Positions 52,894 through 60,990 of a DNA stretch of 64,000 bases are shown here, piece after piece (positions within the stretch are counted from its first letter, which is position 1; each line of letters opens with the position of its first letter). The notes beneath the pieces are model-generated. The model ran no database searches, had not been told where the DNA came from, and was given only the letters and a program-made list of their open reading frames with translations. The translations under genes and the position numbers were made by a program. Source of the stretch: Paraburkholderia dioscoreae (GTDB taxonomy: Bacteria; Pseudomonadota; Gammaproteobacteria; Burkholderiales; Burkholderiaceae). Location of the stretch: contig NZ_LR699554.1 in assembly GCF_902459535.1 (NCBI RefSeq), forward strand, positions 2,418,001 to 2,482,000, given 5' to 3'.

Positions 52894-53430
52894 ATGAGCA
52901 CAACCGAGTCGCCAGTATCGAACTGGCAGGAGAACATTTTCTCCATTCTGAAAAGCGGCGGCGTGCGCCAGGTCGCTTATGTACCCGACGCCGGGCACGC
53001 CCACGTGATTGGCCGTGTCCAGCAGGACCCGCAGATGCGCGACATCGTGCTCACTACCGAAGAGGAAGGCGTCGCGCTCACGAGCGGCGCATGGCTCGGC
53101 GGCCAACGCGCGGTGCTCCTGATGCAAAGCAGCGGCGTGGGCAATTGCGTGAACATGCTCTCGCTCCTGCAGAGCTGCCGCTTCCCATTCCTGACGCTGG
53201 TGACGATGCGCGGCGAGTATGCCGAGTTCAATCCGTGGCAATGTCCAATGGGTCAGGCAACGCAGGCGGCGTTCGAACTGATGGGGATCACCGTCCTGCG
53301 CGCCTCCACGCCGGAAGAAGTCGAAGACATGGTGTCCGCCGGTCTCGACGCTGCCTTCGAAGGCGGCCAACAAGTTGCCGTGCTGCTGTCGCAGCGCCTC
53401 ATCGGACGCAAAAAGTGGGAACGCAAATGA
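52894..53430 (+). CDS. thiamine-diphosphate decarboxylase, N-terminal (Pyr) half, alpha subunit
   Basis: A 178-residue protein matching the pyrimidine-binding domain of TPP enzymes. Glu in TTEEEGVALTSGAWLGG is the expected activator of the cofactor, and QSSGVGNCVNML follows. The size and split resemble ComD of sulfopyruvate decarboxylase and the halves of phosphonopyruvate decarboxylase. GAGGAGAC precedes ATG 52894, and its stop overlaps the start of the beta subunit (ATGA). It probably decarboxylates a 2-oxoacid formed by the FAH/RraA-like steps. Confidence 0.85.
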   Translation: MSTTESPVSNWQENIFSILKSGGVRQVAYVPDAGHAHVIGRVQQDPQMRDIVLTTEEEGVALTSGAWLGGQRAVLLMQSSGVGNCVNMLSLLQSCRFPFLTLVTMRGEYAEFNPWQCPMGQATQAAFELMGITVLRASTPEEVEDMVSAGLDAAFEGGQQVAVLLSQRLIGRKKWERK

Positions 53431-54032
53431 ACGCCTCATCCTCGATCTCTTTTTCAGCGTCGATCGATCGGCGCGAATTCGTCGCGCGTCTGCTCGCGCT
53501 GTGCCCGAACGCGCTGGTGGTGACAGGTCTCGGTTCGCCGACCTATGACGTCTTCGCTTCCGGCGATTCGGACCGATACTTCTATCTGTGGGGTGCAATG
53601 GGCGGCTCGACCTCGATCGCACTAGGTCTCGCACTCGCCCAACCCGAGCGCCCCGTGCTGGCGATTACCGGTGACGGCGAACAGTTGATGGGCGTCGGAA
53701 GCCTCGCGACCGCCGGCGCGCAGCAACCGCCCAATCTGTCCGTGGTCGTGCTCGACAACGGGCACTTCGGCGAGACGGGCATGCAGCGCAGCCATAGCAG
53801 TCTCGGCACCCGGCTCGCGCAGGTGGCGCGCGCATGCGGCATCGAACAGGCTGCGGAAATTCACTCGCTCGACGACGTCGAAACGTTAGCCGCACGGATC
53901 AATGCGCGAGGCGGCCTTAGCTTCGCGCAGGTGCATGTCAAAGCCGACGAGCTGCCACGCGCGCTGCCTTCACGCGATGGTGTCTTCGTGAAGAATCGTT
54001 TCCGTCATGCGCTCGGATTCGCTCCGCTGTGA
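53427..54032 (+). CDS. thiamine-diphosphate decarboxylase, C-terminal (PP) half, beta subunit
   Basis: A 201-residue protein containing the TPP-diphosphate/Mg motif GDGEQLMGVGSLATAG followed by VVVLDNGHFGETG. It is coupled to the alpha subunit by an ATGA overlap, so both halves are needed for one active site. The pair resembles sulfopyruvate/phosphonopyruvate decarboxylases, but there is no sulfonate or phosphonate gene nearby. In this operon a carbon 2-oxoacid is the more probable substrate; this is inference. Confidence 0.86.
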   Translation: MNASSSISFSASIDRREFVARLLALCPNALVVTGLGSPTYDVFASGDSDRYFYLWGAMGGSTSIALGLALAQPERPVLAITGDGEQLMGVGSLATAGAQQPPNLSVVVLDNGHFGETGMQRSHSSLGTRLAQVARACGIEQAAEIHSLDDVETLAARINARGGLSFAQVHVKADELPRALPSRDGVFVKNRFRHALGFAPL

Positions 54033-54039
54033 TCGCGCC

Positions 54040-54909
54040 ATGATGCTGTCCACAACGACTCCGGTGTCCGCCGAACTAGAAGCGCAATACAACATGCGTC
54101 TGCTGCGCCCCGATTTCGAGGCCAGCCTGCTGCAGGAATGGCTGACTCGTTCAGCCGCTTTCAGGCGCCTGCCCGGCGCGCAACTGGATGTGCCGTATGG
54201 CCCGGGCGAACGGGATCGTCTGGATTACTTTCCCGCTGCGTCCGCCGACGCGCCGCTGTTGATCTTTTTTCACGGCGGGTTCTGGCAACGCGGCGACAAG
54301 TCAGTGTATAGCTTCGTGGCCGAGCCGTTCGTAGCCGAAGATGTGTCGGTCGTGCTGGTGAATTACACGCTGTGCCCGGCGGTTTCGGTCGAAGAGATCG
54401 TCGCTCAGTCGCAGCGGGCGCTGACATGGCTATGGCGTCATGCCGGCGAACTGGGATGTTCGCGCGAGCGTTGGTTCGTTAGCGGCCATTCGGCGGGCGG
54501 CCATCTGGCCGCGCGAATGATGGCCACGCACTGGGATACGTTCGGCAATGAGTTGCCAAAGCGAATGCTCGCCGGCGCGATCCTGATCTCAGCGCTGTTC
54601 GACCTGGAGCCGCTGTGCGACACGTCGATCAACGAAGGACTGCGGCTCGACCGCGAGCAGGCGCGGGCCGTGAGCGCGCTCAGGCATCCGCCCGCGACCG
54701 ACGCGCCGCAACTGATCGCGGTGGGCGGCGCCGAAACCCCAGCATTTAATCAGCAGGCCCGCGCTTATGAAACGGCATTCGGCAATGTGCAGCGTTTCAT
54801 GCCGCACTACCGGATCGACGACTGTGATCATTTCGACGTGGTACAGGCGCTCGCGAATCGCGCGCATCCATTCTTCGAACTATGCCGCGATTTCATCCAC
54901 GCTCGCTAG
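54040..54909 (+). CDS. alpha/beta hydrolase, arylformamidase/HSL-like
   Basis: A 289-residue hydrolase. The oxyanion loop LIFFHGGFWQRGDKSVY is like that of kynurenine-formamidase-type enzymes, the nucleophile elbow is SGHSAGGH, and the catalytic His is in DDCDHFDVV. It begins 7 bp after the TPP beta subunit and is probably in the same operon. An in-frame ATG at 54007 lies inside the preceding gene; ATG 54040 is chosen. It may open a lactone or ester of the pathway. Confidence 0.8.
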   Translation: MMLSTTTPVSAELEAQYNMRLLRPDFEASLLQEWLTRSAAFRRLPGAQLDVPYGPGERDRLDYFPAASADAPLLIFFHGGFWQRGDKSVYSFVAEPFVAEDVSVVLVNYTLCPAVSVEEIVAQSQRALTWLWRHAGELGCSRERWFVSGHSAGGHLAARMMATHWDTFGNELPKRMLAGAILISALFDLEPLCDTSINEGLRLDREQARAVSALRHPPATDAPQLIAVGGAETPAFNQQARAYETAFGNVQRFMPHYRIDDCDHFDVVQALANRAHPFFELCRDFIHAR

Positions 54910-54916
54910 CGGATTT

Positions 54917-54937
54917 GTGGGCGTCATGCACGCCCGC
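54917..54937 (+). terminator. rho-independent terminator of the 49.8-54.9 kb operon
   Basis: GGGCGT (54919-54924) pairs with ACGCCC (54930-54935), extended by a G-C and a G-T pair, and followed by CTTTTCTTC. It separates this operon from the convergent Rieske-like genes. Confidence 0.7.
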
Positions 54938-54965
54938 CTTTTCTTCAGCGATAGCCGGAGCCGAG

Positions 54966-55925
54966 TCAGTCCACCATGCCAAGCAGCGCACGGATATCGC
55001 GTCCCGGCTCCGCGTCAGATCCGTAGGAGAAGTCGCCGCGCGCCTGCCGTTGCACCAGTTGATCCATCAGGAAGCGGAAGCGCGTGCCTGGCGCATCGAA
55101 ACGCGAATGCAGATCGAGCCGGTCGGCCGGATCGAAATAGCGTTCGTTCTGCGGCCGGATCACCGAATTGTCCTGCGGCTGGATTACGAACGCGATTCGC
55201 GGCATCACATAGCGCAAAGGAATGGGCGCGGCTGTCGTATTGAACGTGACGTCACAGCGCGAGCGATGGCGACCCACCGGCACGAACGGTTGCAGATTCG
55301 GCACGTCGTAGCCGGGCCGGAAACGCGGATAAGAAATGCATACGTTGCTGCGCAAATGCACGTGCAGCACCGCACGAAAATCCTGGTACTTCGTGCGCAC
55401 GCCGCCAACCCAGCGCATGATCGGCGCCACTGACTTCCGCGTCACGATGCGGGTGCGCGTGACCGTCTCCGAAGTCCATTCCGTTTCGACAATGTCGGAC
55501 TCGGAGGTCCCATCGCCGATGGTGTTCGCATGCAGAAAATCCGCGTGCGTGAGATCGATCAGATTTTCGATCGAGAGCGCCGATGTCGAATCGAAGCGCA
55601 CCGTGCGCTGCGTATAACCGGGCAAGCTGCCGTCGAGCGGCAGAAACGGGATGTGCGGCAGCAATTGCGCATCGGCGTGATCCGGATTGCCGTACCACGC
55701 CCAGATATAGCCGTAGCGTTCCACCACCGGATAGAAGCCGGAGCCGCCAGTGAACGCGCTAGCCTGTGCACGATGCTGTTCCAGTTGCTCGGGGCGAAAC
55801 TCGGCGGCGAACGGCTGACCCGTGTGGTCTCGCCACAGAAAATAGGGCTGTGAATGGACGATGCGGCGAATCGGCTTTTCCGTCACGTCGCGGCTATGCG
55901 AGACCGGGAACCAGGCGTCGCGCAA
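54966..55925 (-). CDS. VanA-type Rieske oxygenase homologue lacking the Rieske cluster
   Basis: From TTG 55925 the frame encodes 319 residues that begin like a VanA-family oxygenase (RDAWFPVSHSRDV). The region where the CPHR...CxYH Rieske segment should lie is replaced by about 25 residues (PEQLEQHRAQASAF), then GFYPVVERYGYIWAWYGNP resumes the fold. The mononuclear iron site is intact: NLIDLTHADFLH (Asn121, Asp124, His127, His132) and Asp252 in QPQDNSVIRPQ. No frame contains the missing cluster. Upstream in the same frame are 26 codons from ATG 56024 with a good ribosome binding site, closed by TGA at 55944-55946. It may be a catalytic subunit served by the Rieske protein of the next gene, or a decaying gene. 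Confidence 0.78.
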   Translation of the reverse strand: MRDAWFPVSHSRDVTEKPIRRIVHSQPYFLWRDHTGQPFAAEFRPEQLEQHRAQASAFTGGSGFYPVVERYGYIWAWYGNPDHADAQLLPHIPFLPLDGSLPGYTQRTVRFDSTSALSIENLIDLTHADFLHANTIGDGTSESDIVETEWTSETVTRTRIVTRKSVAPIMRWVGGVRTKYQDFRAVLHVHLRSNVCISYPRFRPGYDVPNLQPFVPVGRHRSRCDVTFNTTAAPIPLRYVMPRIAFVIQPQDNSVIRPQNERYFDPADRLDLHSRFDAPGTRFRFLMDQLVQRQARGDFSYGSDAEPGRDIRALLGMVD

Positions 55926-55943
55926 ATCGTAGTTGAGCGGTGT

Positions 55944-56024
55944 TCAGTCCCGGCGCGCGGATCTGGATGGTGTAGCGGCGGCATTGGCCACGTCGTCGGC
56001 GAGTGTTTCGGTGACGGCATTCAT
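55944..56024 (-). other. 26-codon leader in frame with the Rieske-less oxygenase gene
   Basis: AAGGAG followed by ATG 56024 opens a short frame (MNAVTETLADDVANA...) that ends in TGA at 55946-55944. After the TGA the same frame continues for six codons (TPLNYD) to TTG 55925 and the oxygenase fold. Either a nonsense change separated the normal N-terminus, or this is an upstream ORF with re-initiation. Confidence 0.65.
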
Positions 56025-56057
56025 CGTGCGATGCTCCTTGTCGAAATGGAAAGCAAT

Positions 56058-57002
56058 TCAGGCGGCCTCGCTCAATGGCGCACGCCGCGCGGCGCGAGCC
56101 GCGGCCAGGTCACGCGACGGCGCCACCAGCAACGCGGCCAGCGCGGCACCGTCGATCATCGGATGGATCCGGAACGGTGCGCGTGCCCGACGTCGCGCGA
56201 TAAGCCAGCGTAGCGGCGCGCCGGCCACCCGCGTGTCGTGCCTGAAGCCGCGCCAGCACAGGCTGGTGGTGCCACGCCGGTTAGCACTGGCGGCGATGCA
56301 CAAGGTCACGAGCGGCGCTTCGTCCGCATCCAGCAGCTCGACGCGGATCGTGCCGCCTTCGAGCGGCACCGCCGTGCGCACGATCAGCGGATGATCGACA
56401 ACGAAGGCCGGCGGCAACATCTGCGTCTTCCATACCGCGCCGCGATCGACCACGAGGCGCCCTGCTTCCATGCGTGGATCGCCAAGAAAAAAATCTGTGA
56501 TACGGACGCTGCCGAATTCAAGCAGACATTCGGGACCATCGAGCATCGCCGCGAGATACTCGTCGTGCGCGGTGTTGACGACCGCCGTACCGCTGAACTC
56601 GGAGCCGTGCGGCTGATAATCCGCGCCCGGCAGTGGTGAGTCGGCAGGACTTCCTTCGCCTAGCCATACGTGCACGAAGCCTCCACTTTCAGCCACCCGA
56701 TACGCACGCGCGCCGTATCGCGACGGCACGCGCTCGTCCTCGCGCAGATTCGGAATCGTGGTGCACATGCCGGTCGCACCATTGAAGGTCCAGCCGTGAT
56801 AGCCGCATTGCAGCCCCTTCGGCGTAACCGTGCCGAGTGCAAGCGGCACACGCCGATGCGGACACCGATCCTCCAGCGCGCACAATTCGCCAGCCGCATT
56901 GCGAAACAACGCGAGTGCCTCGCCGTTGCACACCACCGCGAGAGGCTTCTCGCCGTTCACCGATTCGCGAAGGGCCGCCGCCCACCAGTTGCCTGTCGTC
57001 AT
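56058..57002 (-). CDS. Rieske protein with oxygenase-like but degenerate C-terminal domain
   Basis: A 314-residue protein. The N-terminal Rieske domain is complete: Cys47/His49 (CPHR) and Cys66/His69 (CGYH). The C-terminal region (about 110-314) shows no N-x2-D-x2-H-x4-H iron motif; the corresponding stretch reads AHDEYLAAMLDGPECLLEF. It therefore looks like an electron-transfer chain without its own mononuclear iron. It lies directly upstream of the oxygenase homologue that lacks a Rieske cluster, so the two could form one functional heteromer. GGAGACACGCGC precedes ATG 57002. Confidence 0.8.
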   Translation of the reverse strand: MTTGNWWAAALRESVNGEKPLAVVCNGEALALFRNAAGELCALEDRCPHRRVPLALGTVTPKGLQCGYHGWTFNGATGMCTTIPNLREDERVPSRYGARAYRVAESGGFVHVWLGEGSPADSPLPGADYQPHGSEFSGTAVVNTAHDEYLAAMLDGPECLLEFGSVRITDFFLGDPRMEAGRLVVDRGAVWKTQMLPPAFVVDHPLIVRTAVPLEGGTIRVELLDADEAPLVTLCIAASANRRGTTSLCWRGFRHDTRVAGAPLRWLIARRRARAPFRIHPMIDGAALAALLVAPSRDLAAARAARRAPLSEAA

Positions 57003-57112
57003 GCGCGTGTCTCCGTATTTTTTATCGAGGCTCGCCGGCGAGATGCAACAGGGCATCGCACCGGCTCGCGTTGCAGACTTCCTTGCGCGTTGTGTTTTTC
57101 CCGCGCTACTGC

Positions 57113-58138
57113 TTAGGCGGCGACCTGTTCGTTGACATCCAGCTTCAGCAGCTTGATCGCATTGCCGCTGCGGATTTTCTCGCGATCCGCTTCGGACAGC
57201 CCGAGGCCTTCTGTGAGATCGCCGTGCTCATACGCACCACCGAAATTCGTCCCGTACAGGAGGTTATCCACGCCGACCACCTCCACCACGCCGCGTCGCA
57301 AGCCGGTTGCATGCACATCGAGGTCGAAGTAGAAGTTCGGCAGATAGTCCATCACCGGGCGCTTGTTGCGCGAATCCGGCGCCATGACGCGGTTGAGATC
57401 GTTCAGGCGTCCAAGCTGGAAAATCGCCATGCCGCCTGCGTGCGTGATGTAAGTCTTCAAGCCAGGGAACGTATCGAGCGCGCCGCCGTTGATCAGATTC
57501 CAGAAGAACAGCGTTTCGTCGAAACAGTCGCCGACGATCGAGGTGGTCTCGAACTTGTCGTCCGTATGCTTTTCACCCCAGTAGATCGACTGGTTGAAGC
57601 CGTGCACCATGATCGGTGCGTCGAGCTTTTCGAGTTGCTCCCACACCGGGAACAGTTCCTCGCTGTGCGCTTCAAGGCCATTGAAATTCGCGCCGCCCAC
57701 GCACACGCCCCTGGCACCGAGTTGCGTCACCGCGCGCTCGATTTCGCGTGCGGCCTCGGCCGGATTGGCGAGGTTTGCATGCGCCCAGAACGCGAAGTGA
57801 TCCCGATCTTTTGCACAGAACGCGGACAGTTCGTCATTGCAAATGCGCGCATATTCGTCGCCAAATTCGCCGGCCCAGTACATGAACGCATGCGACGGCG
57901 TGGACAGCACCAGCTTGTCGACGCCGCGCTCGGTCATCAGCTTGCGGCGTGCGTCATGGGTCATGCGCGCGAGCAGATTCGCTTCGGCTTCGTCGTCATC
58001 GCGCGCTTTCGACGGTTGCGTCGTGCCGAGCGAAAAATGACCGACCGTCAGGCCTTTGGTCTTCATGAATGGGCCCCAGAACTCGTGGCGCTTGAGCATC
58101 GCGGGGGTGAACAGATGGGCGTGGACGTCGATCAGCAT
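57113..58138 (-). CDS. amidohydrolase family 2 protein (ACMSD-like) with Asp-to-Asn change
   Basis: A 341-residue TIM-barrel amidohydrolase, paralogous to the protein at 38.1 kb. HxH is in MLIDVHAHLF, with His in IMVHGFNQS and ITHAGG. The late metal/acid Asp is replaced by Asn in LYGTNFGGAY. Both paralogues share this change, so it is probably functional rather than a defect. AGGAGAAAGACCC precedes ATG 58138. It belongs to the long minus-strand block with the split Rieske pair. Confidence 0.82.
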   Translation of the reverse strand: MLIDVHAHLFTPAMLKRHEFWGPFMKTKGLTVGHFSLGTTQPSKARDDDEAEANLLARMTHDARRKLMTERGVDKLVLSTPSHAFMYWAGEFGDEYARICNDELSAFCAKDRDHFAFWAHANLANPAEAAREIERAVTQLGARGVCVGGANFNGLEAHSEELFPVWEQLEKLDAPIMVHGFNQSIYWGEKHTDDKFETTSIVGDCFDETLFFWNLINGGALDTFPGLKTYITHAGGMAIFQLGRLNDLNRVMAPDSRNKRPVMDYLPNFYFDLDVHATGLRRGVVEVVGVDNLLYGTNFGGAYEHGDLTEGLGLSEADREKIRSGNAIKLLKLDVNEQVAA

Positions 58139-58260
58139 GGGTCTTTCTCCTGTATGGCGGGGTATGGCCGTTTGTGGACGCCGTCGCTACGCGAATGTCG
58201 TGCAGGCTGGGGCGCGATGTTCGAAATGCGTGCACGGCGCGTCATTACGCTACGCCTTGC

Positions 58261-59091
58261 TCAATGGGATCGATCTGCTGCTTCCGGCATGCGGCCCATG
58301 AAACCTGCCGCGCGCTGATGAAACTGGCCGCTGCCGGATGCCCCCGCCACCGTCACACCGGAATCGATCACCAGTGTGTGTGCGGTGACATGACGCGCGT
58401 CGTCGCTTGCAAGGTAGACGAGTGCGGCGGCGATTTCTTCCGGCATCAGCGGCGTGCCGAGCGGCGACGCCGCGGCCGCTGCATCGAGCGCGGCATCAAA
58501 ACTGGCGCGACCCTGCACGATCATGTTGGTGACGGTCGTCCCCGGCGCTACCGCGTTGACCCGCACGCCGTGCGGAGCGAGTTCCGAAGCCGCTGATCGT
58601 GTGAGACCGATCACACCGTGTTTGGCCGTGGTGTACGCATGCGGGCCGAGGCCGCCGATCACGCCGGCGGTACTCGCTACCGAGAGAATGCAGCCGCTCT
58701 TTTGCCGCACCATCGTGCGGCCGGCGTGCTTGATGCCGTAAAACACGCTATCAAGCAGCACAGCGAGTGTGGCGTGCCAGGCAGCGGCGTCGGTCTCCAG
58801 AATCGAGCCGAAGGCGCCCACCAGTCCCGCGTTGTTCACCATGCAGTCGAGCCGTCCATGCATATGCAGTGCATGCTCGACTGCCTGAGCAACCTGCGCT
58901 TCAATGCTTACGTCGGTGCCTACGAACGAAGCGTTCGCCAGTTCCCGTGCTAACGAAGCACCGGCCTCGGCATCGATATCGGCAAGCACGACGGAGGCGC
59001 CTTCGTCCGACATGCGCCCGGCCGTCGCCGCGCCTATCCCGCTGGCCGCGCCAGTAATCAACGCGACCTGGCCTTGCAAACGTTTAGTCAT
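58261..59091 (-). CDS. SDR family oxidoreductase
   Basis: A 276-residue classical short-chain dehydrogenase with TGAASGIG near residue 14, NNAG, SVAST (catalytic Ser) and YTTAK. The C-terminus is extended by about 25 residues beyond the usual DGG region, which here reads IDSGVTVAG. It starts 15 bp after the next SDR gene upstream, so two SDRs are transcribed in tandem, probably acting on successive hydroxyl groups. Confidence 0.88.
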   Translation of the reverse strand: MTKRLQGQVALITGAASGIGAATAGRMSDEGASVVLADIDAEAGASLARELANASFVGTDVSIEAQVAQAVEHALHMHGRLDCMVNNAGLVGAFGSILETDAAAWHATLAVLLDSVFYGIKHAGRTMVRQKSGCILSVASTAGVIGGLGPHAYTTAKHGVIGLTRSAASELAPHGVRVNAVAPGTTVTNMIVQGRASFDAALDAAAAASPLGTPLMPEEIAAALVYLASDDARHVTAHTLVIDSGVTVAGASGSGQFHQRAAGFMGRMPEAADRSH

Positions 59092-59106
59092 GGCGTGCCG
59101 CCGCGC

Positions 59107-59877
59107 TCAAGGGATCATCAGGCCGCCGTCGACCGCCAGCGTCTGTCCGGTGATGAAGTTCGCGCCGTCGCTGACGAGAAAGAGCAGCACGGGCGCCATC
59201 GCCGTGTCGGGGTCGCCGAGGCGCCCGCCGAGCGGAATCTGCTGCGCCATGAAAGCGTCGTGCGCCGCGAGTTGTTCGGTATCGAGCCGGGCGCGGAATT
59301 TCTCGTACATCGGCGTCCACATGGCGGGCGCCAAAGCATTGACCGTAATACCGTACTTGCCCCACTCTTTGGCCGCAGTGCGCGTCCAGCCGAGCACCGC
59401 CGCCTTGGCCGCCGAATAGTGCGCGAGACCGGGCACGCCCATCACGCCCGCCGCCGACGCGAAATTGATAATGTGCCCGCCACGTTCTTTCAGATGCGCG
59501 AAGGCGGCCTGATTGGTGTTGAGCGTGCCGCGCGCGTTGACGTCGAACATCAGGTCCCAGTCTTCCTGGGTAATCGACTCAGCCGGCGATTTGCGCTCGA
59601 CGCCGGCGATATTCACGAGCGCGTCGAGCCCGCCGATGCGCTCCACGGCCGCGCTGAATGCGTCATCGACTTGCACGCGCTGGCTGACGTCGCAGCGAAA
59701 ATAATGCGCCTCGCCGGGGCCCTTTGCGGACGCTTCAGCGGCGATGGTGCGGCCCGCTTCGTCGTTCAGATCGAGCGCCGCCACTTTCGCGCCCGCGGCG
59801 ACCAGCGCTTTTACGGCGCTCGCGCCGATACCGCTCGCCGAGCCCGTCACGATCACGCGTTTGTTGTGGATATCCAT
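59107..59877 (-). CDS. SDR family oxidoreductase
   Basis: A 256-residue short-chain dehydrogenase with TGSASGIG, NIAG in place of NNAG, NFASAAG and the catalytic YSAAK. The end DGGLMIP is typical. GGAGACAGGT precedes ATG 59877. It is in tandem with the SDR at 58.3 kb and follows the kinase gene after 39 bp. Confidence 0.89.
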   Translation of the reverse strand: MDIHNKRVIVTGSASGIGASAVKALVAAGAKVAALDLNDEAGRTIAAEASAKGPGEAHYFRCDVSQRVQVDDAFSAAVERIGGLDALVNIAGVERKSPAESITQEDWDLMFDVNARGTLNTNQAAFAHLKERGGHIINFASAAGVMGVPGLAHYSAAKAAVLGWTRTAAKEWGKYGITVNALAPAMWTPMYEKFRARLDTEQLAAHDAFMAQQIPLGGRLGDPDTAMAPVLLFLVSDGANFITGQTLAVDGGLMIP

Positions 59878-59916
59878 ACCTGTCTCCGTGTTTCTGTTCT
59901 GTTCGTACGGATTGCG

Positions 59917-60969
59917 CTACGCGAGCTGCGCAATCAGGTCTCTGGCCTGTCCAAGCAGGCGCACCGCCGACGCATGATGCTTATCACCCAACTCCGCCGA
60001 TGACTTACCCGCGCACGAGCGCGCATAACTCCCCTCGAGCAGGATGCCGAGCTTGAAGCGCGCGAGCACGACGTACCAATCGATCGCGGATAAATCACGA
60101 TCGCTGCGCTCGCGGTAATAGTCGACCAGTTCGGCGGCGCCCGGAAAACCGAGCCACGGCGCGACGCGTATCGTTCCCGCGCCCCGGCCTTCGGCATCCG
60201 GCCATGTCGCCACCAGCCAACCGAGATCGAGCAACGGATCGCCGACGGTGGCCAGTTCCCAATCGATGATCGCCGCGAGTTCCGCCGAGTCGTTGCGGAA
60301 CATCACGTTGGCCAGATGGAAATCGCCGTGCAGGATGCCGGTGCGCGACGGCGCGGGGCGATTCGCTTCGAGCCACTCCGCGACCTCGACCACGCCCGGC
60401 AGCGAAGCCGGACCGGGCCAACCCGCATGCACCTGGTAGTGCTCCAGTTGCCCTCGCCAACGCGCCACCTGGCGCTCGAGAAAGCCTTGCGGTTTGCCGA
60501 AGTCGCCGAGACCGAAGGCCAATGGATCGACTTCGCCAAGCCGCAGCAGCGCATCCACCATCGAGTAGCCCATGCGTTGCTGCGCGTGCGGCTGCGCATG
60601 AAATTCCGGCAACGCGGCCGCCGAAGCGTTGAACCCTTCCACCGGCGCCATCAGATAGAACGGTGCGCCGAGCACGGAATCGTCGACACACGCGCTGAAC
60701 AACCTCGGATGCGGCACCGCCGTTTCCGCCAGTGCACCCAGCACGCGCACCTCGCGAGCGATAGTCGCGCACACTTCGGGTCTCGCATGCAAAGGCGGCC
60801 GGCGCAAAACGAATTCGCGCGCGCCGCGCCGGAAACGCAACAGGATGTTCTGCGTGCCGCCCGTGAGCGGCTTCGCGTCGACGATCGGCCCGCTTTCGAG
60901 TTGCCGCGCGTCCATCCATTGCGTGAGCCGCTCAAGGTCGACGGCCGCTTGCCAGCCGGAATTCGTCAT
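59917..60969 (-). CDS. APH-type phosphotransferase (ACAD10/11-like kinase)
   Basis: A 350-residue aminoglycoside-phosphotransferase-fold kinase. The catalytic loop is HGDFHLANVMF and the metal loop IIDWELATVGDPLLDLGWL. Members next to acyl-CoA dehydrogenase genes phosphorylate 4-hydroxyacyl-CoA, as LvaA does in the levulinate pathway and ACAD10/11 in mammals. Here it precedes such a dehydrogenase (60991-62265), so phosphorylation of a hydroxyacyl-CoA, not antibiotic resistance, is likely. ATG 60969 follows GGGGGGAAG. Confidence 0.88.
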   Translation of the reverse strand: MTNSGWQAAVDLERLTQWMDARQLESGPIVDAKPLTGGTQNILLRFRRGAREFVLRRPPLHARPEVCATIAREVRVLGALAETAVPHPRLFSACVDDSVLGAPFYLMAPVEGFNASAAALPEFHAQPHAQQRMGYSMVDALLRLGEVDPLAFGLGDFGKPQGFLERQVARWRGQLEHYQVHAGWPGPASLPGVVEVAEWLEANRPAPSRTGILHGDFHLANVMFRNDSAELAAIIDWELATVGDPLLDLGWLVATWPDAEGRGAGTIRVAPWLGFPGAAELVDYYRERSDRDLSAIDWYVVLARFKLGILLEGSYARSCAGKSSAELGDKHHASAVRLLGQARDLIAQLA

Positions 60970-60990
60970 CACTTCCCCCCCTTTGAGCAG

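Noticed and set aside
52894..54032. Sulfonate or phosphonate pathway
   Set aside because: The TPP halves resemble such decarboxylases, but no partner gene of those pathways is present.
54966..56024. Frameshift as the cause of the missing Rieske segment
   Set aside because: I checked the coding DNA across the replaced region. The frame is continuous, and no CPHR/CxYH-like coding exists in the other frames, so the segment is absent rather than shifted.
59917..60969. Antibiotic resistance kinase
   Set aside because: The APH fold is shared, but the neighbouring ACAD11-like dehydrogenase and CoA-transferase point to metabolic phosphorylation.
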